Shown here piece after piece: positions 44,559 to 54,920 of a stretch of DNA of 64,000 nucleotides. The translations under genes and the position numbers were made by a program. The notes beneath the pieces were generated by a model that saw only the letters and a list, made by a program, of their open reading frames with translations, did not search any database and was not told the origin of the DNA. This DNA is from Halobellus litoreus (GTDB taxonomy: Archaea > Halobacteriota > Halobacteria > Halobacteriales > Haloferacaceae), in NCBI RefSeq assembly GCF_024464595.1, contig NZ_JANHAW010000001.1, positions 885,083 through 949,082 on the forward strand. Reading direction: 5' to 3'. The first letter of the stretch is position 1. Every line of letters starts with the position of its first letter.

Positions 44559-45071
44559 TCAGTCGAGGTCGTCGATCGCGGCCTCGACCGCGTCGTAGTC
44601 GGGGAACGCCGGCCACTCTTGTGCGACCCACGCGTACTGGACCGTTCGCGACTCGTCGAGGAGGAAGGTGGCTGGTCGGTGTTCGGTCACGCCGGCCATT
44701 CCGTCCAGGTCGTTCTCGACGCCGTAGGCCGCAGCGACGTCCGCCGCGGGGTCCGAGAAGAGGCGGACTCCCGCGGCGCGGTCGTCGAGGAGGGCTTTGT
44801 GCTCGTACGGCGTGGAAACCGAGACGCCGACCACCCGAACGTCGTCGACGAAGCCCCGCTCGTCGATCTCGTTCCAGATGTACGTCGTCGGGAACGCGCC
44901 GTCCATCGGGTGGAAGACGAGTAGCGTCGGCCCCTCGGCGACGACCGACGACAGCGACGCGTCCTCCCAGTACTCCTCGTTCACCAGCGGGCGCGTGAAG
45001 TCCGGGGCGGTCTCGCCCGCTTCCGGGTGGTCGCTCTCGGGCAGGGAGACGACCTCGAAATCGAGATCCAT
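44559..45071 (-). CDS. Peroxiredoxin-like (AhpC/TSA) protein without any cysteine
   Basis: 170 residues with the redoxin fold: AGETAPDFTRPLVN, a beta-strand LLVFHPMDGAF, then PTTYIWNEI, VVGVSVSTPYEHKALLDD and RPATFLLDESRTVQYAWVA. In AhpC/TSA proteins the segment after the strand is FTPVCPTE, with the peroxidatic Cys; here it is GAFPTTY, with Phe at the Cys position, and the whole protein has no Cys. It therefore cannot be a thiol peroxidase. The stop of the glutaredoxin gene is directly before the ATG, so the pair is one unit. It may be a regulator, chaperone or scaffold for the glutaredoxin. Confidence 0.87.
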   Translation of the reverse strand: MDLDFEVVSLPESDHPEAGETAPDFTRPLVNEEYWEDASLSSVVAEGPTLLVFHPMDGAFPTTYIWNEIDERGFVDDVRVVGVSVSTPYEHKALLDDRAAGVRLFSDPAADVAAAYGVENDLDGMAGVTEHRPATFLLDESRTVQYAWVAQEWPAFPDYDAVEAAIDDLD

Positions 45072-45335
45072 CTACGCGCCCTCCCCGTAGGTCTTGGTCA
45101 GATACTCGACGATGTTCGCGGATTCGGACATCGTCACCCCGGTGTGCTCGTCGACGATTGCGGGAACGCTGCGCTTGCCCGAGACGCGCTTGACGACGTT
45201 GCGGTCGGCGTGCATCGGTTCGACGAAGCGCGACCGGTACGAGAGACCGAGGTCCTGAAGCGTGCGAACGACGCGCTCGCAGAACGGACACGCCTGGAGC
45301 CGATACAGCGTGATCTGTGGGTCGGAGTCGCTCAT
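45072..45335 (-). CDS. Glutaredoxin-like protein
   Basis: 87 residues. QITLYRLQACPFCERVVRT carries the CPFC active site (C16, C19); SVPAIVDEHTGVTMSESANI has the cis-Pro and the glutathione-type SES site. It is the N-terminal GST/glutaredoxin fold, reducing disulfides with a low-molecular thiol (gamma-glutamylcysteine in halobacteria). Its stop abuts the ATG of the Cys-less redoxin-like gene. Confidence 0.92.
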   Translation of the reverse strand: MSDSDPQITLYRLQACPFCERVVRTLQDLGLSYRSRFVEPMHADRNVVKRVSGKRSVPAIVDEHTGVTMSESANIVEYLTKTYGEGA

Positions 45336-45553
45336 ACCCGGCGTATGGCGGAAACGTCCCTAAGGCTGTCGGCCGGCGGCTGTCGACCGTCGATCGCCGG
45401 CCCCCCAGTTCCGACTGCCAGCGCGATCGACCCGGAGACCGGCACTTCGGTTCCGATCGCCGTCCGGGCGGTCGGTCGACGCTGTCGCGGCGTCACAGTC
45501 GGACGGCCGAGGGTAACTCTTAATTCCGGGGCCAGACAAGGTGACGTAGTTAT

Positions 45554-47056
45554 ATGGGTTTGTCTCCGCCACTCGCGTCTCTCGCAGCTCGACGTCCGAC
45601 CGGAATCGACGACCGGACCGCGATCGAGGCGGGAACCGAGGTCCAAGCGGAAGCCGCCAGCGTCGATCTGTCGTCCGCAGCGGCGCTCCTCGCCGACTCG
45701 GTTCCGATCCTCCAGGCGGTTCCGATCAACGACACCACGGTGACCGTCGCCGGAGCCGTCGCGATACTCCTCTTGATCGGGTTCTCGGCGTTCTTCTCCT
45801 CCTCGGAGATCGCGATGTTCTCGCTGGCGAAGCACCGCATCGACTCGCTCGTCGAGGACAACGTGCCCAATGCAGAGGTCGTCAGCGATCTCAAATCGAA
45901 CCCTCACCGGCTCCTGATCACGATCCTCGTCGGGAACAACATCGTCAACATCGCGATGTCCTCGATCGCGACCGCGATCGTGAGCATCTACTTCGACCCG
46001 GGGACGGCGGTGCTGGCGTCGACGTTCGGAATCACGACTCTGGTGCTCCTGTTCGGCGAGAGCGCGCCGAAGTCCTACGCCGTCGAGAACACCGAATCGT
46101 GGGCGCTCCGCATCTCCCGGCCGCTGAAGTACTCCGAGTACGCGCTGCTCCCGCTCGTCGTCGTCTTCGACTACCTCACCCGCGTCATCAACAAGGTGAC
46201 CGGGGGGCGCTCGGCGATCGAGACCTCCTACATCACCCGCGACGAGATCCAGGACCTCATCCAGACCGGCGAGCGCGAGGGCGTCATCGAGGAGGAAGAG
46301 CGGGAGATGCTCGACCGGATCTTCCGCTTCAACCAGACCATCGCCAAGGAGGTGATGACGCCGCGACTCGATATGACGGCCGTTCCGAAGGACTCGACGA
46401 TCGACGAGGCCATCGAGACCTGCGTCCACTCGGATCACGAGCGCGTCCCGGTCTACGACGGCAACCTCGACAACATCATCGGAATCGTCACCATTCGAGA
46501 CCTCGTTCGCGAGAAGAACTACGGCTCCGGCACCGCGTCGCTGACGGATCTCGTCCAGCCGACGCTGCACGTCCCCGAGTCGAAGAACGTCGACGAACTC
46601 CTCACCGAGATCCAGGACAACCGGCTGCGGATGGTCATCGTCATCGACGAGTTCGGGACCACGGAGGGGCTCGTCACACTCGAAGACATGGTCGAGGAGA
46701 TCGTCGGCGACATTCTCGAAGACGACGAGGAGGAGTCCTTCGAATACGTCGACGACCGCGAGACGCTCGTCCGCGGCGAGGTCAACATCGACGAGGTCAA
46801 CGAGGAACTCGGCCTCGAACTCCCCGAGGGCGAGGAGTTCGAGACGCTCGCGGGCTTCATCTTCAACCGCGCCGGCAGACTCGTCGAAGAGGGCGAGGAG
46901 ATCACCTTCGACGGGATCACCATCCGCATCGAGCAGGTCGACAACACCCGGATCATGAAGGCGCGAATCACTATCCCCGAAGGGTCGGAGTCGGAGGGAG
47001 AGGACGCGGAGCCGACGGCCGACGAGGAGGAGTCGGAGTCGCCGACGCAAGAGTGA
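45554..47056 (+). CDS. CNNM/HlyC-type transporter (DUF21, CBS pair, CorC_HlyC)
   Basis: 500 residues. DUF21 membrane domain with three or four segments (about 55-75, 115-150) and SSSEIAMFSLAKHRID; two CBS domains (about 215-330, TPRLDMTAVPKDS and VVIDEFGTTEGLVTLEDMVE); a CorC_HlyC domain (about 350-440); acidic tail. The family exports Mg2+ or other divalent cations or acts as a sodium-linked Mg2+ transporter; in halophiles it is probably for magnesium or cobalt homeostasis. The first 45 residues are polar and precede the membrane part, so a later start is possible. Confidence 0.9.
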   Translation: MGLSPPLASLAARRPTGIDDRTAIEAGTEVQAEAASVDLSSAAALLADSVPILQAVPINDTTVTVAGAVAILLLIGFSAFFSSSEIAMFSLAKHRIDSLVEDNVPNAEVVSDLKSNPHRLLITILVGNNIVNIAMSSIATAIVSIYFDPGTAVLASTFGITTLVLLFGESAPKSYAVENTESWALRISRPLKYSEYALLPLVVVFDYLTRVINKVTGGRSAIETSYITRDEIQDLIQTGEREGVIEEEEREMLDRIFRFNQTIAKEVMTPRLDMTAVPKDSTIDEAIETCVHSDHERVPVYDGNLDNIIGIVTIRDLVREKNYGSGTASLTDLVQPTLHVPESKNVDELLTEIQDNRLRMVIVIDEFGTTEGLVTLEDMVEEIVGDILEDDEEESFEYVDDRETLVRGEVNIDEVNEELGLELPEGEEFETLAGFIFNRAGRLVEEGEEITFDGITIRIEQVDNTRIMKARITIPEGSESEGEDAEPTADEEESESPTQE

Positions 47057-47098
47057 GCGTCGCGGGCGGGAGCGAGCCCGCCCCATCCCACCTCGCCT

Positions 47099-48295
47099 TC
47101 ACAGAACCAGATCGAGCGCGCTGAACGCACCGTACGCCAGGCCGAAGGCGAGGGCCAGCGAGCCGACCCAGGCCAACACCGTCTTGAGCATCTTCTCGCG
47201 GCTGACGCCCGCACCGTCGGCGGCGTAGCCGCTGCCGATGATCGCGCTGACGATGATCTCGTTGAACGAGACCGGAATCCCGAGCGCGACCGCCACCTGC
47301 GCGATGGCGAAAGCGGGGATCATCGCCGCGATGGAGCGCCGGGGGCCGAGCGAGGAGTAGTCCTGCGAGATGGCCTTGATCATCCGCGGCGCCCCCGTCC
47401 ACGAGCCGACGAGCAGGCCCAGTCCGCCGCCGCCGAGCAGCGTCGGGAGCGGGACGGCCACCTCGCCCAAGAGCGGGACGAGCGGGCCGATCGCGAGGCC
47501 GACCTGGCTGCCGCCGGCCGAGAAGGCGACGAGACCGCCCAGAACGAGCAGGAAACGGCGCTGCCCGCGGGCGGGATCGACGACGATCTCGCGGCGGACG
47601 ACGGCGACGGCGACCAGGGCGAACAGCGCGGAGACGACGGCGACGCCGACGTCGACGCCCGCGACCGGGAGCGAGAGCGAGGGCGTCGCGGCCGCGCCGA
47701 CCGCCGCGAGCGACCGCCCCGATTCGCCACCCAACGCGGCGAAGCGGATGTTCGCGACGAGGAGGCCGACGACGCCGCCGAGGGCGGGCACGGCAACGCG
47801 TTCGGGGACGGACTCGTTGCGGAGGAAGCGCGCCGTCGCGTAGGCGATCCCGCCGCCGACGAACGGGGTGAGCACCCACAGCGAGACGATCTGCTGGTAC
47901 TTCGCGATCGCCGGGCCGCCGCCGTTGGCGAGACCGACGCCGACGACCGCGCCGGTGACCGTGAACGCCGTCGCGATCGGGTAGCCGGCGAAGACGCCGA
48001 TCGCGACGAGTGCCGCCGCGACGATGAGCGCGACCGTCGAGGCGGTGGCCGTGAGGACGGAGCCGACGACGAGTTCCGTTCCGACGGCCTGCGTCACGTT
48101 CGCGCCCTGGAGGATCGCCCCCGAGAGACCCAGCACGCCGACGACGAACCCCGCGCGCATCACCGAGATCGCGTTCGCGCCCACCGCCGGGGCGAACGGA
48201 GTCGACCCCGACGAGCCCGCACCGATCGACCACGCCATAAAGAGGCTCGCGAGGGCGGCGACGAGGAGCGTGGCGAGCGTGGCGGCCGCGACCAT
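47099..48295 (-). CDS. PiT-family phosphate (or sulfate) transporter
   Basis: 398 residues, about 10 to 12 membrane segments. The two PiT signature loops are seen: FAPAVGANAISVMRAGFVVG near the N-terminus and FNEIIVSAIIGSGYAADGAGVS near the C-terminus, in inverted repeat. Such proteins bring in inorganic phosphate with Na+ or H+; some haloarchaeal members may carry sulfate. It lies 5 bases behind the small membrane protein gene, which may be a subunit. Confidence 0.92.
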   Translation of the reverse strand: MVAAATLATLLVAALASLFMAWSIGAGSSGSTPFAPAVGANAISVMRAGFVVGVLGLSGAILQGANVTQAVGTELVVGSVLTATASTVALIVAAALVAIGVFAGYPIATAFTVTGAVVGVGLANGGGPAIAKYQQIVSLWVLTPFVGGGIAYATARFLRNESVPERVAVPALGGVVGLLVANIRFAALGGESGRSLAAVGAAATPSLSLPVAGVDVGVAVVSALFALVAVAVVRREIVVDPARGQRRFLLVLGGLVAFSAGGSQVGLAIGPLVPLLGEVAVPLPTLLGGGGLGLLVGSWTGAPRMIKAISQDYSSLGPRRSIAAMIPAFAIAQVAVALGIPVSFNEIIVSAIIGSGYAADGAGVSREKMLKTVLAWVGSLALAFGLAYGAFSALDLVL

Positions 48296-48300
48296 CCGAC

Positions 48301-48522
48301 TTACTTCCCCCGGTACCCTTCGTCGAACCCGTCACGGAGCCCTGTCAGCGTCCGTCTGACGAAGAGGTACGCGAAGAAGACGAAGCCCAAGAGGAACACG
48401 AGAAGCACGATCAACGCGGGGTTGGACGCCGCGAAGTCGACGACCACGTCGACCTGCCCGGGGTCGCCGTCCGGGCGCAGGGCTGGAGATCGGCCGACAA
48501 CTCCCGGCTGACGGGCAAGCAT
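48301..48522 (-). CDS. Small one-span membrane protein before the PiT transporter
   Basis: 73 residues. One strong membrane segment, NPALIVLLVFLLGFVFFAYL (about 38-57), then a basic FVRRTLTGLRDGFDEGYRGK tail. It ends 5 bases before the PiT start, so the two are transcribed together, and may be an accessory of that transporter. The ATG gives a short polar head; the frame is open far upstream but that part is out-of-frame noise over the neighbouring gene. Confidence 0.66.
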   Translation of the reverse strand: MLARQPGVVGRSPALRPDGDPGQVDVVVDFAASNPALIVLLVFLLGFVFFAYLFVRRTLTGLRDGFDEGYRGK

Positions 48523-48708
48523 AGGCGGGCCTTTCCTCGGCGTCAGTAAATGCGTTTCGCCGTCGGCGCACGTTGCGACCGACGCGACAAAGCGGAGGCC
48601 GCGGTCCCGAGGGCCGGAGTCGGTTCCGGATCCCGGCGGACCGGGCCGGCCCCCGCTCGACGCACGAAAGCAAGACTCATCACACACGCGGCGAAACGTC
48701 CCCGAAAG

Positions 48709-49692
48709 ATGGCCGACATCCTTCCCTCCCGGCCAGACCTCCCCGACGACGAGGACAAGGAACCGCGCGTCGTCGGCCTCGACAGCGAGGAGGTCGACGA
48801 CCTCCTGGCGGCGATCTCCTCGACGACCGCCCGGGAACTCCTCGCGGAACTGCACGACGAACCGGGAACGCCCTCGGAGGTCGCCGAGCGCGTCGACACG
48901 TCGATCCAGAACGCCCAGTACCACCTCGACCGGCTCGAAACCGCGGGACTCATCGAATCGGCGGGAACGGCCTACTCCGAGAAGGGACGCGAGATGACGG
49001 TGTACGCGCCCTCGGACCGCGCCCTCGTGGTCGTCGCCGGCAACGAGGACGACACCACCGGGCTCCAGTCGGCGCTGACGCAGTTGCTCGGCGGACTCGG
49101 CGTCGTCGCGCTCGGCAGCGTCGTCGTCGATCGACTCGCCAGGGCCGGCAGTGCCTCGGTGGTCTCGCTCGGCTCCGGGGGCGACGGCGGGAGCGCCTCG
49201 GGCGGTGCAGCGGGCGGGGACGGCGGGGCGAATCTCACCGGCGCGACCGAAACGGGGACGCCGGTCGGAACCGCGACGGAGGCACCGGAACCCGAGACGG
49301 TGACGGAGACGGCGGCAGCGACGGAGACGTCCGGTGACGGCGGCGGGATCCAGATCGCGGAGGCGACAGAGACGCCGACGGCCGAGCCGACCGCGACGCA
49401 GACGGCCGAATCGACTGCGACGCCCGCCCCGGCGGCCGATACGCCGGTTCCGGAACAGCCCCCGGCGCCGACGGACGCGCCGTCGACGCCGACGGAGACT
49501 GTCGCGGAAGCGACGCGAACCGCAACGGACGCCACCGAGACCGTGATCGAGACCACGCAGGCGGCCGCCGGTGGCGGCGACGGCCCGCTGGAGGCGGTGG
49601 CGGCCGCGGTCGCGGCGCTCCCGCCCGGAGCGCTGTTCTTCGTCGGGGGCGTCGTCGCGCTGTCGTTCGTCGCGCTCGTCTGGCGACAGTAG
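48709..49692 (+). CDS. Membrane-tethered ArsR-like HTH protein with Thr-rich linker
   Basis: 327 residues. HTH domain at about 30-90 (STTARELLAELHDEPGTPSE, SIQNAQYHLDRLETAGLIE), then a hydrophobic segment at about 118-140, a long Thr/Ala/Glu/Pro-rich low-complexity part (about 165-290) and a C-terminal membrane segment (LFFVGGVVALSFVALVW) at about 305-325. Haloarchaea have several such membrane-anchored HTH proteins, which may react to membrane or external signals. Its target is unknown. The ATG at MADILPS is used; the open frame extends upstream but is Arg-rich. Confidence 0.82.
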   Translation: MADILPSRPDLPDDEDKEPRVVGLDSEEVDDLLAAISSTTARELLAELHDEPGTPSEVAERVDTSIQNAQYHLDRLETAGLIESAGTAYSEKGREMTVYAPSDRALVVVAGNEDDTTGLQSALTQLLGGLGVVALGSVVVDRLARAGSASVVSLGSGGDGGSASGGAAGGDGGANLTGATETGTPVGTATEAPEPETVTETAAATETSGDGGGIQIAEATETPTAEPTATQTAESTATPAPAADTPVPEQPPAPTDAPSTPTETVAEATRTATDATETVIETTQAAAGGGDGPLEAVAAAVAALPPGALFFVGGVVALSFVALVWRQ

Positions 49693-50092
49693 CGGGTCGC
49701 GTTCGGCGGTCGGGGACGGGGAGACGGCCGACACCGACTGCGACGCGGGGAACCGAGCGGACGCTGAAACGCGGATTTGAGTCTACGTCGTCTATTTTAT
49801 TCACCGGACCGACGGTACACCCGCAGGGTCGCCGCCACCGCTTCGGCCCTCCACCCGGGATTCGTCTCCCCACCCACCCCACGTGAACACCCCACCGACG
49901 CCCGCCCGGGTGCGCGGCCTCCGAACGGCCCATCCGACGATCGACGGTCGTCGTCTCCCCCTGCCCCCGAGACCGATCCGCCGGCAGTCGACGGCCGTTC
50001 GGCACCGCCCGTCCGCCCGCCAGGCCGAACGCGGGCGGCGGCGGCCCGAACTCCACTTCCTTCTTTCTGTGTCGTGCCGGTCGCCAGCGGCG
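49693..50092. other. 400-base gap without a supported gene
   Basis: Only Arg/Pro-rich frames are seen, typical of noise in high-G+C DNA. TCTATTTTATTC at 49789-49800 is the one A+T-rich spot and may be a transcription end signal for either side. No RNA gene or repeat is recognised. Confidence 0.5.
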
Positions 50093-50626
50093 TCACCGGT
50101 CCGTCGAACTGCCCCGGGGAGCGATCGTGAACGACTCGAAGACGTCGCCGTCGACGGTGACGAGTCGACCCTCGACGCCGCCCGCCGTCCGCGCTTCGAG
50201 TTCGGCGTGTGCGGCCCGATTCCCTCGCGGTTGCGCGTGGCTGCCGGGATTGAGGAGGACGACGTCGTCGGTCGCCTCGTACGTCGGCCGGTGGCTGTGG
50301 CCGAAGAGGACGACGTCGGCACCGCGCTGACGGCCGAAGAGCGGGAGCGCCGTCGGTCCGCCCGGGCGGCGGTGCGTCATCGCGAACGTGAGGCCGCCGA
50401 ACGTGAAGTTCCGAGCCTCCGGGAGGCGTGATCGGATCCCCGCGTCGTCGTTGTTGCCGGTGACGCCGAGGAGGCGGGTCGCCTCGCGCTCGAAGTCGTC
50501 GAGGACGGACTCTCGCATAAAATCCCCCGTGTGCGCGACCACGTCGGCGTCGCGGACGGCCTGCAGCGTCCGCCCCGTGAGGCGGTGCGAGTCGGTACTG
50601 TGGGTGTCGGAGACGACCGTGAGCAT
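50093..50626 (-). CDS. YfcE/MJ0936-type metallophosphoesterase
   Basis: 177 residues. VVSDTHS (DxH), VAHTGDF (GDxx), VTGNND (GNHD-like), FAMTHRRPGG and LFGHSHRP (GHTH) are the five metallophosphoesterase motifs, binding two metals. Relatives hydrolyse phosphodiesters or act as phosphatases on small substrates. The gene is alone; the ATG begins the DxH motif almost at once, which fits the family. Confidence 0.93.
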   Translation of the reverse strand: MLTVVSDTHSTDSHRLTGRTLQAVRDADVVAHTGDFMRESVLDDFEREATRLLGVTGNNDDAGIRSRLPEARNFTFGGLTFAMTHRRPGGPTALPLFGRQRGADVVLFGHSHRPTYEATDDVVLLNPGSHAQPRGNRAAHAELEARTAGGVEGRLVTVDGDVFESFTIAPRGSSTDR

Positions 50627-50800
50627 CGACCCGGTCTACGACGGCCGACCCCAAGAACGGTCCGACTGGCCGCCGATCCTCTCGTCGCACGCGGACGGCG
50701 ACTCTCTCGCGATAACCGAACCGCCGACCCTGCCGCGGTGAACGGATCACGGCTGTCCCGCCGTCCAAACCACTTTATCCCCGTCGGCGGAGGTGTGGGT

Positions 50801-51742
50801 ATGGCCGGAAGCAAAGGCGTCGTCCTCGCGGCACTGTTCGCGAACGGGGCCATCGCGATTCTGAAGTTCGGCGGGTTCCTCCTGACCGGGAGCCCCTCGA
50901 TGCTGTCGGAGACGTATCACTCGATATCGGACACCGGCAACCAGGTGTTTCTCCTCGTCGGAATTCGATTCAGCGAGAAGGAATCGAGCCGGGAGCACCC
51001 GTTCGGCTACGGGAAGGCGCAGTTCTTCTACTCGTTTCTCGTCGCCGTGCTCCTGTTCGGGATCGCGGGCTGGGAGTCGGCCAAACACGGGTACAACGCC
51101 ATCGTCCACGGCGGGCACGGCGCGGCCGGGACGCTCACGCTCGCCGGGGCGACGTTCCCCTCGTGGTACGTGAACGTCGTCGTGCTGCTCGGTGCCATCG
51201 GCTTCGAGACCTACGCCTTAGCGAAGGCGAACGCGGAGATGCAGCGGCAGATCGACCACTACGGCTGGAGCGGGATCCGCGAGGCGTTCGACAAGATGAG
51301 CGACGTGACGACGCTGACGGCGTTCACCGAAGACACCATCGCGCTGGTCGGCGCGGCCCTGGCGCTCGTCGGGATCCTGCTCTCGAAGGCCACCGGCAAC
51401 GAGGTGTACGACGCCGTTTCGGCCCTGCTCATCGGGCTCCTGCTGATGGGGTTCGCGCTCGCGTTGGCGTGGGAGAACAAGCGACTGATCCTCGGCGAGA
51501 GCCTCCCGGCGGACGCCGAGGCCGACCTCCGGGACGTCGTCATCGAGAGCCCGGGCGTCGTCCACCTCGACACGTTCCGGACCGTCTACGTCGGTCCGCA
51601 GACCATCCTCGTCACGATGGACGTGAGTTTCGATCCGGAAACAGAAGCGGGCGAAATCGACGAGGTCATCTCCGGCATCGAGGACCGCCTGCTGGCGGCC
51701 GACGATCGCGTGCAACACGTCTACATCGAGCCGGAGGTGTGA
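50801..51742 (+). CDS. Cation diffusion facilitator (CDF) transporter
   Basis: 313 residues, six membrane segments and a C-terminal cytosolic domain (about 215-313). The metal site helix reads SETYHSISDTGNQ (H40, D44), as in Zn/Co/Mn exporters; the second half-site in helix 5 is FTEDTIALVG, a less usual form. CTTTATCC about 28 bases before the ATG makes the leaderless start firm and rules out the longer upstream frame. It probably exports a divalent cation such as Zn or Mn. Confidence 0.92.
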   Translation: MAGSKGVVLAALFANGAIAILKFGGFLLTGSPSMLSETYHSISDTGNQVFLLVGIRFSEKESSREHPFGYGKAQFFYSFLVAVLLFGIAGWESAKHGYNAIVHGGHGAAGTLTLAGATFPSWYVNVVVLLGAIGFETYALAKANAEMQRQIDHYGWSGIREAFDKMSDVTTLTAFTEDTIALVGAALALVGILLSKATGNEVYDAVSALLIGLLLMGFALALAWENKRLILGESLPADAEADLRDVVIESPGVVHLDTFRTVYVGPQTILVTMDVSFDPETEAGEIDEVISGIEDRLLAADDRVQHVYIEPEV

Positions 51743-51784
51743 GCCGGATCGCACTCGATCGGTCGATTCGACCGGGAGCCGCAC

Positions 51785-52813
<1,029 letters not shown>

Positions 52814-52892
52814 ATCCGATCCTCGACGCCGGGAGCAAAGTATCCGCGGATCCGTGGGGTCGTCGTCCAATTAAACCCACCAGAAAAGGAGA

Positions 52893-52926
52893 GAGACGGA
52901 AGAGAGCGAGAGACGGAAGAGAGCGA
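52893..52926. repeat. Two 17-base tandem repeats
   Basis: GAGACGGAAGAGAGCGA occurs twice in direct succession, in the gap between the DoxX-type and aldolase genes. It is purine-rich on the plus strand and likely a slippage product with no clear function. Confidence 0.7.
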
Positions 52927-52940
52927 GAGGGGGTCCGAAA

Positions 52941-53486
52941 CTACCCGAGCAGGAACTTCGCGATACGCGTTTTCCCGAGCTCGGTCTTTTCGAGGATCGC
53001 GTCGAGGCCGAGGATCCGGCCCGCGCCGAGCGTCGCCACGGTGACGAAGAGCATCAGGCCCATCAGGTCACCGTTGACCAGGCCGTGCGCCCAGTCGGCG
53101 TTCCCCAGGTAGAAGAACGTCATCAGGGTGACCCCGAAGAACGAGGCCAGTCTGACGAGCGCGCCGACGACGAGGCCCAGGCCGATCAGGAACTCGCCCA
53201 TCGGGATCATGAAGTTCGTGAACTCGAGCATCCACGGCGTGCTCCCGACCCACGCGAACAGCCCGGCGATCGGGCTGCCCGAGGCGTTGAGGAGGTAGCC
53301 GCTGGCGTCGAACGGTTCGCCGGAGACGAAGGCGAATTTCGTGAAGCCGGCGTGCAGGAACCAGTAACCGGTGATGATCCGCAGCGCGACGATCCAGTAG
53401 CCGGCGAGGGTGCCCTGCAGGTCGAAGTCGAGGAGGTTTCCGAACGTCGTTTCAGCGGAGGTCTGTGTTGTTGGGGTCGTGGACAT
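52941..53486 (-). CDS. DoxX/DoxD-like membrane protein
   Basis: 181 residues, four membrane segments with ALRIITGYWFLHAGFTKF, IPMGEFLIGLGLVVGALVRL and NGDLMGLMLFVTVA. These are DoxX/TQO small-subunit patterns; archaeal relatives are part of thiosulfate:quinone oxidoreductase, but this solo protein is more general. The first 25 residues are polar. It is not adjacent to other respiratory genes here. Confidence 0.86.
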   Translation of the reverse strand: MSTTPTTQTSAETTFGNLLDFDLQGTLAGYWIVALRIITGYWFLHAGFTKFAFVSGEPFDASGYLLNASGSPIAGLFAWVGSTPWMLEFTNFMIPMGEFLIGLGLVVGALVRLASFFGVTLMTFFYLGNADWAHGLVNGDLMGLMLFVTVATLGAGRILGLDAILEKTELGKTRIAKFLLG

Positions 53487-53592
53487 AATCGTTCACCTTA
53501 CAGATGAACAGTTGAACGCACGGGGGTTATAACTGGAATATGGTTCTCGGTTTTTCAGAAATCGAGAGAACGATTCGCAAAGGCGTCATCGC

Positions 53593-54225
53593 TCACGACT
53601 CCGCTGTGAGGAGTCGCTTCCGGAGAGATTCGGCGACGCCGGTGAGGTGTACCTGGCCGAAGACGGCGACGAGGAGCGCGCCCAGGGAGTTGAACATCGC
53701 GTCGCGGACGGTGTCGTCGAGACCGTGTTGGGCCAGCGGCATCGTGAGCCCCGTCGTGTCGGCGGCGATGTCGAGACCGAACTCGAACAGCTCCCAGATG
53801 ACGCCGAACGAGAGCACGATCACGAAGATATAGACGAAGAAGAACCGTCGCGGGATGTGGATCTCCTCGTGGTGGAGGTCGATCGCCCGAGCGACGGTGT
53901 AGCCGGCGGCCGCGACGAGCGAGGCCGAGGTCGCGTGCGTGAGATGGTCCCACCAACCGATCTGACTGTAGAGTCCGGCGGATCCGAGCGTGTGCAGGAA
54001 CACCGCGGTCGTGATCCAGAGGGCGAGCCACGGGTCCAGCGGGAAGTCGTAGTTCCGCCGGAGCACGGCCGGGACGAAGGTGATCAGCAGGGCGATCCCG
54101 CCGTTCGAGACCGCCTTCGGGTTGCCGGCGAAGAAGCCGTAGCCGACGAGCACGAGCAGCACGGCCTGCATTCCCCGGGTGATACGGCGCTGATTCCGCA
54201 GCGACGGTCGGGGCAGGAGCGTCAT
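53593..54225 (-). CDS. DUF2238-like (YjdF) membrane protein
   Basis: 210 residues, six or seven hydrophobic segments, with WWDHLTHATSASLVAAAGY and SFGVIWELFEFGLDIAADT. These His/Asp/Glu blocks are the DUF2238/YjdF pattern, of unknown function. Its ATG overlaps the stop of the next membrane protein gene by four bases (ATGA), so both are translated from one message. Confidence 0.8.
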   Translation of the reverse strand: MTLLPRPSLRNQRRITRGMQAVLLVLVGYGFFAGNPKAVSNGGIALLITFVPAVLRRNYDFPLDPWLALWITTAVFLHTLGSAGLYSQIGWWDHLTHATSASLVAAAGYTVARAIDLHHEEIHIPRRFFFVYIFVIVLSFGVIWELFEFGLDIAADTTGLTMPLAQHGLDDTVRDAMFNSLGALLVAVFGQVHLTGVAESLRKRLLTAES

Positions 54226-54860
54226 CGTCGCACCACCCGGCGGAGGAGCCGCCAGAGGAGGCGATCACGTCGCCTGAAGTAGCCGTCGAACAGCACGCCC
54301 GCGGCGAGACCGGCGAGCGTGACGTACAGCCACTCGATCATCAGCGTCTCGTTGTCGACGAGAAAGGCGGTCCCGAGGAACCGGTCGGCGTTCCACCGGA
54401 AGACGGTCCAGGCGGCTGCGGCGGCCAGCGTCGTCAGAACGACCAGTCCCACGGCGAACCAGTGAGTGACCCGCAGCGCCGTGAAGGTGTGGAGTTCGAC
54501 GATGACGAGCAGCGCGAGCCCCGCCAGCGAGAGATAGGTGGCGAAGGTCCCGACCGTCCCGCCGACGAGACCGCGGACGAGGATCGGAAACAGGGCGACG
54601 ACGAGTAACTCCCAGGGGAGCATCACGCGCCACTCGCGGTGGGCGACCGGCGGGAGCAGCACGACGAACCCGACGACGCCGACGAACAGGATCCAGCCGT
54701 AGTCGACGTCGAGGGCGCTCTCGACGAACACCGACGCGAGCACGCCGACCAGGAACCACGACAGGACGGCGTTCGCGCGGCCGTCGCGGAACAGGCGCTC
54801 CAGGGCGTCTTCGAAGTCCGTGAGTCTGGAGCCGTCCGGCTCTCTGACGCCGTCGTTCAT
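54222..54860 (-). CDS. Membrane protein, partner of the DUF2238-like gene
   Basis: 212 residues, about six membrane segments, charged N-terminus (MNDGVREPDGSRLTDFEDAL) and an Arg-rich end (YFRRRDRLLWRLLRRVVRR). I do not recognise a family. The four-base overlap with the DUF2238-like gene downstream and the similar topology suggest the two proteins act as a pair. Confidence 0.76.
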   Translation of the reverse strand: MNDGVREPDGSRLTDFEDALERLFRDGRANAVLSWFLVGVLASVFVESALDVDYGWILFVGVVGFVVLLPPVAHREWRVMLPWELLVVALFPILVRGLVGGTVGTFATYLSLAGLALLVIVELHTFTALRVTHWFAVGLVVLTTLAAAAAWTVFRWNADRFLGTAFLVDNETLMIEWLYVTLAGLAAGVLFDGYFRRRDRLLWRLLRRVVRR

Positions 54861-54920
54861 CGCTCGGATCCGAGACGCTCTCGCGACATAAGCCCAGCGG
54901 CGCTCACGAGGCCGACCGGC

